Assembly: GCA_017989575.1 (NCBI GenBank)
Contig: JAGNPP010000047.1
Coordinates: forward strand, 1-12,574
Length of the DNA: 12,574 nt
Direction of reading: 5' to 3'
Source of the DNA: Chryseobacterium sp.
GTDB taxonomy: Bacteria > Bacteroidota > Bacteroidia > Flavobacteriales > Weeksellaceae
Below are positions 1 through 6,240 of this stretch, piece by piece (the stretch's first letter is position 1; the number at the start of each line of letters is the position of its first letter). The notes under the pieces are model-generated. The model saw only the letters and a program-made list of their open reading frames with translations. It had not been told where the DNA came from and did not search any database. The position numbers and the translations under genes are program-made.

Positions 1-582
1 GCCTCCAGAATATTGGATGAAGGCTTGTTTCTCATCAAGGAAAAATTTGGTGTTATGGATTTCGTTGTATTTCGCAACGGAAATGTCAGCCAATTCTTCT
101 AATTTCTCGAAAGTCAAAGCTTTCAAAATATAAACCTGCGTTCTGGAAAGTAAAGCGGAAACGACCTCGAAGCTTGGATTTTCTGTGGTTGCGCCAATCA
201 AAATAATCCAACCTTTCTCTACAGCATGCAAAAGTGAATCTTGCTGAGACTTGTTGAATCTGTGAATTTCATCAATGAAAAGAATCGGGCTTTTTCCAGA
301 AAAGAGATTTTGTTTTTTAGCCTCGTCTATGACGTCTCTTACATCTTTCACGCCTGCAGAAACGGCTGATAATTTATAGAATTTGCGCCCAGATTTCTCC
401 GAGATGATCTCTGCCAAAGTGGTTTTTCCAGTTCCTGGTGGTCCCCAAAAAATAAGAGAATTAATGGTGTCATTATCCATCATTCTTTTGATGGTCCCAT
501 TTTTTCCTGTGAGATGTTCTTGTCCTAAAACATCATCCAAAGTTTTTGGACGTAGAATTTCGGCAAGTGGAGAATTGTTCAT
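1..582 (-). CDS. rarA: Replication-associated recombination protein A (AAA+ ATPase), N-terminal part, cut by window edge
   Basis: RarA/MgsA family AAA+ ATPase of the clamp-loader clade, a cytoplasmic protein acting at stalled replication forks. 194 codons lie in the window; the family is usually about 420-450 residues, so the C-terminal half lies to the left of base 1. Seen in the translation: an N-terminal LRPKTLDDVLGQ segment (10-21), Walker A GPPGTGKT (47-54), Walker B LFIDEIHRF (101-109) followed by NKSQQDSLL, and sensor 1 GATTENPSFEV (130-140). The ATG at 580-582 gives the usual family N-terminus (MNNSPLAEILRP). It is divergent from the DUF2975 gene and has its own promoter-like sequence. 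The identity rests on the combined AAA+ motifs plus the GATTENPSF signature. No frameshift is seen in the visible half. Confidence 0.95.
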   Translation of the reverse strand, partial: MNNSPLAEILRPKTLDDVLGQEHLTGKNGTIKRMMDNDTINSLIFWGPPGTGKTTLAEIISEKSGRKFYKLSAVSAGVKDVRDVIDEAKKQNLFSGKSPILFIDEIHRFNKSQQDSLLHAVEKGWIILIGATTENPSFEVVSALLSRTQVYILKALTFEKLEELADISVAKYNEIHNTKFFLDEKQAFIQYSGG

Positions 583-586
583 ACTT

Positions 587-618
587 CAAAAGTACGGATT
601 TTAAAGACTTTTCTGCAA
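587..618 (-). promoter_or_regulatory. Candidate rarA promoter, apparently giving a leaderless or near-leaderless mRNA
   Basis: On the minus strand, TACTTTTG (587-594) matches the Bacteroidota -7 consensus TAnnTTTG exactly. A TTG (616-618) lies 21 bases upstream as a possible -33 element. Only four bases separate the -7 element from the rarA ATG, so transcription would begin on or next to the start codon. This is inferred from the consensus only. Confidence 0.5.
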
Positions 619-656
619 ATGATAATTATAATGATTATCTAATTTAATGAAAAAAG

Positions 657-689
657 AAAAATATTTATTGTTTTTCAATAAATATTTTT
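657..689. promoter_or_regulatory. Perfect 14-bp inverted repeat, candidate operator for the DUF2975-XRE pair
   Basis: AAAAATATTTATTG (657-670) is the exact reverse complement of 676-689, with a TTTTT spacer. It lies immediately upstream of the -7-like element of the DUF2975 gene and covers the place of its -33 element. No gene converges on it, so a terminator role is unlikely. The downstream XRE repressor is the natural candidate ligand (inference). Confidence 0.55.
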
Positions 690-698
690 TGATATTTG
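668..698 (+). promoter_or_regulatory. Candidate promoter of the DUF2975-XRE operon
   Basis: GATATTTG (691-698) matches TAnnTTTG at five of its six fixed positions. TTG (668-670) lies 20 bases upstream. The ATG at 719 follows 20 bases after the -7 element. The in-frame ATG at 647 lies upstream of this promoter, which argues against using it as the start. Confidence 0.4.
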
Positions 699-718
699 CA
701 TCATTAAAAATAATAATT

Positions 719-1255
719 ATGTCAAAAACAAACAACTTCGTCTTTTGGGCTTTATATGTTATCGCCTGGATTATATTCGTCGGCTTGTGTATTGAAGCTG
801 GTGGATTGATTGTGAATTTCGTTTTCCATCTTTACAACCCAGAGATTATCCAAAATCTTTATCAAAAGTTGGATTTGATGGAACTCTATAAAAGCAATAG
901 CTCAGCTTTTTACAATGTTTACAGCTTTATTCTTATCATTTCAATTTTGAAAGCTGTTCTTTTTTATACAGTGATCAACTTGATGCACAAAATGAATTTG
1001 ACTAAACCGTTTAGTGCTTTTGTGGCAAAGAAAATTTCATTAGTTAGTTATTATGCACTTTCAATTGGACTATTGAGCTACATTGGCAGACAAGTTGTCA
1101 AAAACTTGAATCATCGCAGTTTTGTTCCCGAAAGCTTAAACCAATTTTTGGGAGATAGTGAAGCGTTTATTTTTATGGGCGCTGTGATTTATATTATCGC
1201 AGAGATTTTCAAAATAGGTGTCAAGTTGCAGGAAGAAAACGATTTAACAGTTTAA
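719..1255 (+). CDS. DUF2975 family integral membrane protein
   Basis: A 178-residue inner-membrane protein of unknown biochemical role. Four hydrophobic segments are visible, about residues 9-36, 66-89, 105-123 and 148-166. The C-terminus (IFKIGVKLQEENDLTV) is the hallmark end of the DUF2975 family. An upstream in-frame ATG at 647 would add 24 residues, but it lies within the inverted repeat/promoter region, so the start at 719 is preferred. Two bases after its stop comes the XRE gene, and this two-gene order (DUF2975, then a small Cro/C1-type regulator) is a recurrent pair in bacteria. The pair probably forms one transcriptional unit under the palindrome at 657-689. The function of such pairs is not established; a membrane sensor controlling a repressor is one guess. 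Confidence 0.85.
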   Translation: MSKTNNFVFWALYVIAWIIFVGLCIEAGGLIVNFVFHLYNPEIIQNLYQKLDLMELYKSNSSAFYNVYSFILIISILKAVLFYTVINLMHKMNLTKPFSAFVAKKISLVSYYALSIGLLSYIGRQVVKNLNHRSFVPESLNQFLGDSEAFIFMGAVIYIIAEIFKIGVKLQEENDLTV

Positions 1256-1257
1256 TT

Positions 1258-1467
1258 ATGCCAATAATCGTAAATCTTGACGTGATGATGGCAAAGCGAA
1301 AGATGTCACTCAACGAACTTTCAGAAAAGGTAGATTTAACACTTTCCAATCTTTCTATTTTGAAAACTGGAAAAGCAAAAGCTGTAAGATTCAGTACTTT
1401 GGAAGCGATTTGCAAAGCTTTGGATTGTCAGCCTGCAGACATTTTGGAATATCGAAAAGAAGATTAA
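1258..1467 (+). CDS. Small XRE (Cro/C1-type) transcriptional regulator, YozG-like
   Basis: A 69-residue protein that is essentially a single helix-turn-helix domain. MSLNELSEKVDLTLSNLSILKTGK (about 16-39) fits the HTH with its recognition helix, and FSTLEAICKALDCQPADILEY (45-65) is the typical end of the Cro/C1 fold. The ATG at 1258 sits two bases after the DUF2975 stop, indicating co-transcription. It is a cytoplasmic DNA-binding protein and a plausible autoregulator through the 657-689 palindrome (inference). Its last four bases overlap the last four of the convergent polyprenyl synthase gene, so no terminator fits between them. Confidence 0.9.
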   Translation: MPIIVNLDVMMAKRKMSLNELSEKVDLTLSNLSILKTGKAKAVRFSTLEAICKALDCQPADILEYRKED

Positions 1468-2441
1468 AGTTTTCTGTTGATGACGTAATCCAACATCAGT
1501 TTCAAAGATTCTTTCGCTTCATTATCAGGGAATTCAGCTAAGATTGCCAGTGCTTTTTGCTGGTAATCTTTCATTGTTTGGATCGCATAATCCATTCCGC
1601 CGGAAGATTTCACGAATTCAACAAGCTCACGCACTTTTTTGGAATCGTTGTTATAACGCTTTATCGTTGCGAAATATTTTTTGTAATTCTCAGGACTCGC
1701 GTTCTTCAAAGTGTAGATCAATGGCAAAGTCATCTTCTGTTCCTTGATGTCAATTCCAACCGGTTTTCCAATGATATTACTCGTTTGATAATCAAAAAGG
1801 TCATCCTTGATTTGAAAAGCCATTCCAGTATAAGTCCCAAATTCCTGCATTTTTTTCGCAGTCGCTTCGTCTACATTGTTGGATAAAACACCAACTTCAC
1901 AGCACGCCGCAATCAAAGTTGCCGTTTTTTGACGGATAATTTCGTAGTAAACATCCTCCGTAATATCAAGTTTTCTGGCTTTCTCCAATTGAAGCAATTC
2001 ACCTTCAGACATTTCCCGAATCGTCCTTGCAATCACGGAAAGCAAATCAAAATCCTTGTTGTCCGTAGAAAGCAAAACCGATTTCGAAAGCAAATAATCG
2101 CCCACCAAAACCGCAATTTTGTTCTTCCAAAGCGCATTGATAGAAAAGAAATTCCGACGTTTAAAACTCTCATCCACAACATCATCGTGCACCAAAGTCG
2201 CCGTGTGGATTAGCTCGATCATACTCGCGCCACGGAACGTTTTTTCGTTCACATCGCCCACTAATTTTGCGCAGAGAAATACAAACATTGGGCGCATCTG
2301 TTTCCCCTTTGTGGTAACGATGAAACGCGTGACTTTGTCCAATAGAGCAACATTACTTTTCATAGATTCGTAAAACTTTTGCTCGAAAAGTTTCATTTCC
2401 TCAGAGATCGGAGCCTTGATTTGTTCTACAGTATTTGCCAC
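1464..2441 (-). CDS. Long-chain all-trans polyprenyl diphosphate synthase
   Basis: 325 residues, the normal length for the family. It condenses isopentenyl diphosphate units onto an allylic diphosphate; in this lineage the product would be the menaquinone side chain. Seen: GKQMRP (46-51), first Asp-rich motif DDVVD (86-90), KNKIAVLVGDYLLSK (106-120), KTATL (172-176) and second Asp-rich motif DDLFD (213-217). The fifth residue before the first DDxxD is a small alanine (A81), which in this family permits long products. Exact chain length cannot be read from sequence; a hexaprenyl product would suit the MK-6 of Flavobacteriia. The start is GTG (2439-2441): an in-frame stop lies three codons upstream and the next ATG would cut 15 residues. 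No clear TAnnTTTG promoter was found. Convergent with the XRE gene, overlapping by four bases. Confidence 0.92.
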   Translation of the reverse strand: MANTVEQIKAPISEEMKLFEQKFYESMKSNVALLDKVTRFIVTTKGKQMRPMFVFLCAKLVGDVNEKTFRGASMIELIHTATLVHDDVVDESFKRRNFFSINALWKNKIAVLVGDYLLSKSVLLSTDNKDFDLLSVIARTIREMSEGELLQLEKARKLDITEDVYYEIIRQKTATLIAACCEVGVLSNNVDEATAKKMQEFGTYTGMAFQIKDDLFDYQTSNIIGKPVGIDIKEQKMTLPLIYTLKNASPENYKKYFATIKRYNNDSKKVRELVEFVKSSGGMDYAIQTMKDYQQKALAILAEFPDNEAKESLKLMLDYVINRKL

Positions 2442-2500
2442 TTTTTGCGTTTAGAGATTATGTTTTTTTGGAGCAAGACGATTGTGTTTCTATTCACTTT

Positions 2501-2568
2501 CCCAACCCGCTTTCCGTTGCAATCTTTTTTTTACAAAAAAGGATTTCCACTGCAATCGGGGCTATGTT
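2501..2568 (-). repeat. Dispersed hairpin-forming intergenic repeat, copy A
   Basis: The 268-base gap 2442-2709 holds this element. On the minus strand it reads CCCCGATTGCAGTGGAAATC, then CTTTTTTG, a short loop and AAAAAAGATTGCAACGGAA. The two halves pair around the T-run/A-run, with partial pairing outward to the CCCG/CGGG edges. Copy B at 12262-12350 shares the same order of blocks (ATCTTTTTT, CAAAAAAGGATTTCC, TCGGG). This kind of element is scattered through Bacteroidota intergenic regions, as far as I recall; the family name and role are unknown to me. The rest of the gap shows no gene. Confidence 0.6.
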
Positions 2569-2709
2569 GAGGATTTGTCTATCGATTGACCCCAGAAAAA
2601 CTATTCAGCAAATATAATTGATTTCTTTTTGATTCTAAAGAGACATTGGACTTAAACTAAGTTTTATGAGAAAAATTATTTATTTTAGCATTAATAAAAA
2701 ACTTAAACT

Positions 2710-4098
2710 ATGAAAAAGAATTATTTTCTGCTGTCCTTATTCTGTGGACTATTTCTTAATGCGCAAGACGGACAAGGTTTTTACCAGCCTGCAAACTCTG
2801 TTTGTCTCTCACCAGAGCATAGACAACAAATTTTGGAAGAACTCAAAACAAATCAGAATATATTGCGCTCCCAAAACAAATTGTCTGAAGATAAAAAACT
2901 GGCTCACCCTCTTTTCATCTGGCCGGTCACAAAAAATCCAAATTCGAAACACAATAATGTTTGGAGTATTTCAAATCACGTAGATCATAATTCTGCTTAT
3001 CCCAACAAGCTTCAGGATTGGAATTGCGGTACAAGAACTTATGATACAGCGGATGGATACAATCACAAAGGAATTGATATTTTTACTTGGCCGTTTGGCT
3101 GGGATATGATGGATAATAATGTAGCTCACGCCATTGCCGCTGCAGACGGGATAATTATTGGGAAAAGTAACGGAAATTTTGACAGAAATTGCAGTTTTGG
3201 AAATGGTAATTGGAATGCTGTTTATGTTCAGCACGGAGACGGAAGTGTCTCTTGGTACGGGCATTTGAAGAATAATTCATTGACGTCAAAAAGTGTTGGT
3301 TCATTTGTTTCTGCGGGAGAATACCTCGGCGTGATTGGAAGTTCTGGAAACTCAACTGGCCCACACTTGCATTTTGAGGTTTATAATAACAACAATCAAC
3401 TTGTAGATCCGTATTCCGGAGCTTGTAACACCTGGAATTCCTCAACAGATTCTTGGTGGCAAAACCAAAAGCCTTATGTAGATCCAAAGATAAACGCCAT
3501 TTTTACACACTCAGATGTAGCTGTTTTCGACAATGGATGTGGTGTGCCGGAAACCACCAATTTCAAAGACAGTTTCAACACGGGAGAGAAAGTGATGGTA
3601 TATTTGTATTTTGCGGACTTACCAGTTGGAAAGCCAATTAATCTAAAATTAATACGACCAGATAATACAGTTGCGTATAATAACACCTTTAATAACAGTA
3701 ATTTTTATTCTGCTTCCTATTGGTATTTTACGTTCCAAAGTTCACAATTTAATCAATATGGAAATTGGAAGACTTCTGTAACAGTAGATTCTGAAACTGT
3801 GACTCACGATTTTGTTTACGGTGCAAATATGAATGTCGATGACATTAAAACCAAAAAACAATTTTCGATTATTAATCCGATTAAAAATAATCAATTACAA
3901 ATCTTTAGCAAAAATAATGGGAACGCTTCCAAAAGCAAGCTTGAAATCTTCAGTATGGACGGAAAGTTAGTAGAATCAAAACAAGTTGATCTAAAATCTG
4001 GTGCAAATCTGATAGATGTGAAATTGCAAAAACTCCAAAATTATATACTGAAAATTTCTGATGGAACAACCACTGAAACTTTTAGAATAAGCAATTAA
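2710..4098 (+). CDS. Secreted M23 (LytM-like) peptidase with T9SS type A sorting domain
   Basis: 462 residues. Residues 1-18 are a Sec signal peptide (MKKNYFLLSLFCGLFLNA, cleavage before QDG). The M23 zinc peptidase domain spans about 110-240: HKGID supplies H119 and D123, followed by HGDGSVSWYGHL (175-186) with H185 and GPHLHFEVY (217-225) with H219 and H221. These are the expected metal and catalytic residues, so it looks active. Family members cut peptidoglycan cross-bridges or other glycine-rich peptides; the substrate here is unknown. After a beta-rich middle (about 265-375), the last 75 residues (NPIKNN..., LEIFSMDGKLV, ...YILKISDG, ...FRISN) form a T9SS type A C-terminal sorting domain, so the protein is exported across the outer membrane and released or anchored at the surface. 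It stands alone, with a clear terminator after it. Cysteines at C106, C161, C239 and C277 may form disulfides. Confidence 0.93.
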   Translation: MKKNYFLLSLFCGLFLNAQDGQGFYQPANSVCLSPEHRQQILEELKTNQNILRSQNKLSEDKKLAHPLFIWPVTKNPNSKHNNVWSISNHVDHNSAYPNKLQDWNCGTRTYDTADGYNHKGIDIFTWPFGWDMMDNNVAHAIAAADGIIIGKSNGNFDRNCSFGNGNWNAVYVQHGDGSVSWYGHLKNNSLTSKSVGSFVSAGEYLGVIGSSGNSTGPHLHFEVYNNNNQLVDPYSGACNTWNSSTDSWWQNQKPYVDPKINAIFTHSDVAVFDNGCGVPETTNFKDSFNTGEKVMVYLYFADLPVGKPINLKLIRPDNTVAYNNTFNNSNFYSASYWYFTFQSSQFNQYGNWKTSVTVDSETVTHDFVYGANMNVDDIKTKKQFSIINPIKNNQLQIFSKNNGNASKSKLEIFSMDGKLVESKQVDLKSGANLIDVKLQKLQNYILKISDGTTTETFRISN

Positions 4099-4104
4099 AA
4101 TTAA

Positions 4105-4139
4105 AATCCCGAATTTGCATTAATTCGGGATTATTTTTT
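4105..4139. terminator. Rho-independent terminator of the M23 gene, probably bidirectional
   Basis: AATCCCGAATT (4105-4115) pairs perfectly over 11 bp with 4122-4132 around a six-base loop, and ATTTTTT follows. It starts six bases after the stop codon. On the minus strand the hairpin is followed by TTTTAATTTTAA, so it may also end the LOG transcript. Confidence 0.9.
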
Positions 4140-4145
4140 CATAAT

Positions 4146-4165
4146 GAACAAAATAAAGACTTTGA
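4146..4165 (-). repeat. Distal copy of the propeller-gene 3' end (20-bp direct repeat)
   Basis: These 20 bases are identical to 4853-4872, which lie inside the 3' end of the propeller-like gene. Read on the minus strand in the matching frame the copy gives QSLYFV and then HYEKIIPN and a stop, compared with QSLYFVPYSELK and a stop in the intact gene. Flanking bases are also partly alike (A-run upstream, AAATAAT downstream). It looks like a decayed duplicate or the old end of the propeller gene, now beyond the LOG gene and next to the terminator. Confidence 0.6.
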
Positions 4166-4200
4166 AGTTTTTTTTTAAATCACAAAAAAATCAAATCTAT

Positions 4201-4782
4201 TTACACACTTTCTTTATTAATCCATTTTGCAACGTCTGGCGCAACATAATTTTTCATTAGATCAATAAGTTCATCAATATCACTACTTACCAAAACCATA
4301 TCTCTATTGATTTCTTTCAAAAATCTCTTGTCAACCATTGTTTGTATAAATGTGATTAGAGAATCATAAAAACCATCTGTGTTCAGAATTGCAATTGGTT
4401 TTTTGTGAAGTCCCAATTGTGCCCAAGTCAGCATTTCGAAAAACTCTTCCAACGTCCCAAAACCTCCTGGTAAAGCAATTACACCATCACAAAGGTCGTT
4501 CATTTTGGTTTTTCGTTCGTGCATTGTTTCTACCAAAATAAGTTCAGTCAAGTTTTCGTGAGCAATCTCCTTTGACTTTAGAAAGTTAGGTAAAACACCA
4601 ATGGCTTTTCCGCCATTATTCAAAACACCGTCGGCTATAGCGCCCATCAATCCTACATTCGCGCCACCGCAAACCAATTCGATTTGATGTTTTGCTAATG
4701 TTTTTCCTAATGACGTTGCTTGTGATTTGTAAATTTCTTCTGTCCCAAAACTTGATCCGCAGAATACTGTAATTCTTTTCAT
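4201..4782 (-). CDS. LOG family Rossmann-fold protein (TIGR00730; putative nucleoside 5'-monophosphate phosphoribohydrolase)
   Basis: 193 residues, the usual length. Members of this lysine-decarboxylase-like (LOG) family cleave the N-glycosidic bond of cytokinin riboside monophosphates or of ordinary AMP-like nucleotides to give base and ribose 5-phosphate; older 'lysine decarboxylase' names are wrong. Seen: N-terminal Rossmann strand ITVFCGS (4-10), GGANVGLMG (39-47), MHERKTKM (87-94) and the signature PGGFGTLEE (105-113). All key residues of the PGGxGTxxE and R/K sites are present. The start is ATG at 4780-4782, with a TAAGTTTT near-match to the -7 consensus about ten bases upstream. It lies 50 bases after the propeller gene on the same strand and could be read with it. 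It is flanked by a direct repeat of the propeller-gene end, so it may be an insertion at that site. Confidence 0.9.
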   Translation of the reverse strand: MKRITVFCGSSFGTEEIYKSQATSLGKTLAKHQIELVCGGANVGLMGAIADGVLNNGGKAIGVLPNFLKSKEIAHENLTELILVETMHERKTKMNDLCDGVIALPGGFGTLEEFFEMLTWAQLGLHKKPIAILNTDGFYDSLITFIQTMVDKRFLKEINRDMVLVSSDIDELIDLMKNYVAPDVAKWINKESV

Positions 4783-4832
4783 TTTTTCTATTAAAACTTA
4801 TTTTTCTTGATTTAAATAATTCTCAACAACAA

Positions 4833-5711
4833 TTATTTCAATTCGCTGTAAGGAACAAAATAAAGACTTTGAGGCACTTTTTTGATTTTTATATTGAATC
4901 TTTCGCCAGAAATATAAATTCCCTTTTCCGTCGCTGTGATTCCCTCGATTTGTCCAATGTTAAAAGCTCTTCCCAAAGCAAACTTTTTCAATGGCTTATT
5001 AAAGAACAGATTTCCATTTTCATCCTTCTCGAAGATCATTAGAAAAACCCTTGCTTTTTTCGTGTAGCCAACAACGTACAATTTATTATTATAAAAAGAA
5101 GAATCCGTCACCACAAATCCCGTATCAAAACTTTCCAATTTCTGAGCAGGTTGATTTTCAGAAAGATTCGGATTGATGACGTAATGAGAAACCGTATTTG
5201 TGATCCATTCCTTCGTGAAAATATGAATATTTCCATCCAAGAAAATCATCGCTTCTGCATCAAAATTATTATTGATATTCTTCGGCGTAAAATCCTCTTG
5301 TTCTGGATAAAAAAACGGAATTGCCTTTATGGAATCAATTATGATTGAGTCATTCTTAAAAGGAACTTTATAAACCTTCAAATCCTTTCTCGTCCCAAGA
5401 TTATTCCCAAATTCCCCGATATGAAAATTCTCTCCATCATTCGTAATTGCTTCCCAATCTATGTTTTTTAATCCAGTTTGAAAAGTTTTTTCGATGTAAG
5501 AACTTCCGGGTTTTATCTCAAAAATTTCGCTCGTATTTCCGCTGTCATTGGAGGAAAATATTCTGCCATCAAACTCAGTCAGTCCAGAGCTTTCTCTCAA
5601 AGAATCACTCAGAATAGCGCTTTTGTATTTTTTAAGTTTTAGTTTTTGCGTTTTCTGCGCTGAGATTTGAAAACTCAGCAGAAGAAATAAGAGATGGAAA
5701 TTCCTTTTCAT
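4833..5711 (-). CDS. Secreted propeller-like protein of unknown function
   Basis: 292 residues. Residues 1-18 are a Sec signal peptide (MKRNFHLLFLLLSFQISA, cleavage before QKTQ), so it is periplasmic or exported; there is no lipobox cysteine and no T9SS tail. The body is beta-rich and shows a repeating pattern in which an acidic residue precedes a small/hydrophobic pair: ESSGL (40-44), DWEAI (85-89), FDAEAM (150-155) and IEGIT (255-259). Combined with NDSGN (55-59), this resembles beta-propeller families of the SdiA-regulated or esterase/phytase-like types, but I cannot assign one. ATG at 5709-5711 is chosen because it yields the signal peptide. The LOG gene follows 50 bases downstream on the same strand. 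Its 3' end contains one copy of the 20-bp repeat also present at 4146-4165. Confidence 0.75.
   Translation of the reverse strand: MKRNFHLLFLLLSFQISAQKTQKLKLKKYKSAILSDSLRESSGLTEFDGRIFSSNDSGNTSEIFEIKPGSSYIEKTFQTGLKNIDWEAITNDGENFHIGEFGNNLGTRKDLKVYKVPFKNDSIIIDSIKAIPFFYPEQEDFTPKNINNNFDAEAMIFLDGNIHIFTKEWITNTVSHYVINPNLSENQPAQKLESFDTGFVVTDSSFYNNKLYVVGYTKKARVFLMIFEKDENGNLFFNKPLKKFALGRAFNIGQIEGITATEKGIYISGERFNIKIKKVPQSLYFVPYSELK
4853..4872 (-). repeat. Proximal copy of the 20-bp direct repeat, inside the propeller gene
   Basis: Identical to 4146-4165. It encodes part of the C-terminal QSLYFV of the propeller-like protein, twenty bases before its stop. The pair brackets the LOG gene. Confidence 0.75.
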
Positions 5712-5778
5712 ATTTCGTAAAAATAAGAATTGATTTTTTGAAGAGGAAATTTGATGGATTAAAGTTTTGTTAAGGAAT

Positions 5779-6240
5779 TTACTTAGAATTAATTTCTAAA
5801 TAACCGACTGCTTTAATATTTGAAAAATAATATTTTGGATATTTTATCCAGAATTTACTTTTACTTTTGGAATCTTCTCTTAATATTATTCTTGTGTTTT
5901 TAGGAGAAATTAAAAGATAATTCTCAACTTTTTTTTCGCTGTGTTTTTGAGAAGTAGTCTTGATTTTTAATTCAGATGAATTCTTGTCGATTTCAATTCG
6001 ATTCTTGTTACTGTCAATAAAAATAATTTTAGTAGAATTACTTATTTCTGAATTAATTTCATTTATTACTAGATTGGATAATTTACTATCAATGAAAATA
6101 TTGATAATAAAAAATAATAAAGCAATTATTAAGTATTTAAAATCTGATTGTTTTCTCAATGATTTATAAATATATATCAAGAATAGAATGACTGATATAC
6201 TGAAAAAAATAAAATAAATTATTTCTAAAAAAGTAATCAT
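5779..6240 (-). CDS. Very AT-rich small membrane protein, unknown
   Basis: 153 residues, not recognised. Two hydrophobic segments (about 3-24 and 34-51) are followed by a hydrophilic C-terminal domain of about 100 residues rich in Lys, Ser, Asn and Ile, with alternating strands (TKIIFIDSNKNRIEI, ELKIKTT, YLLISPKNTRIIL). The tail may lie outside or inside the membrane. The ATG (6238-6240) overlaps the rlmN stop by one base (TAATG on the coding strand), which suggests translational coupling behind rlmN. Base composition is extreme: hand counts of two 60-base lines (6061-6120, 6181-6240) give 8 and 10 G+C. That is far below rlmN and may mark recent acquisition. The intact frame, coupled start and membrane segments support a real gene. 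Confidence 0.7.
   Translation of the reverse strand: MITFLEIIYFIFFSISVILFLIYIYKSLRKQSDFKYLIIALLFFIINIFIDSKLSNLVINEINSEISNSTKIIFIDSNKNRIEIDKNSSELKIKTTSQKHSEKKVENYLLISPKNTRIILREDSKSKSKFWIKYPKYYFSNIKAVGYLEINSK

Noticed and set aside
647..718. Upstream ATG extension of the DUF2975 gene
   Set aside because: It starts upstream of the inverted repeat and promoter-like element and adds a segment with no family counterpart; ATG 719 fits better.
2448..2459. TTTGCGTTTAGA shared with 12408-12419
   Set aside because: It lies on different sides of the two dispersed-repeat copies, so it is not part of the element; likely chance or a common promoter-like string.
5757..5768. 12-base match to the 3' end of the polyprenyl synthase gene (1462-1473), a possible third gene-end duplication
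   Set aside because: Twelve AT-rich bases can match by chance in a window this size, there is no extension of similarity, and the positions do not bracket an inserted gene in the pattern of the other two.
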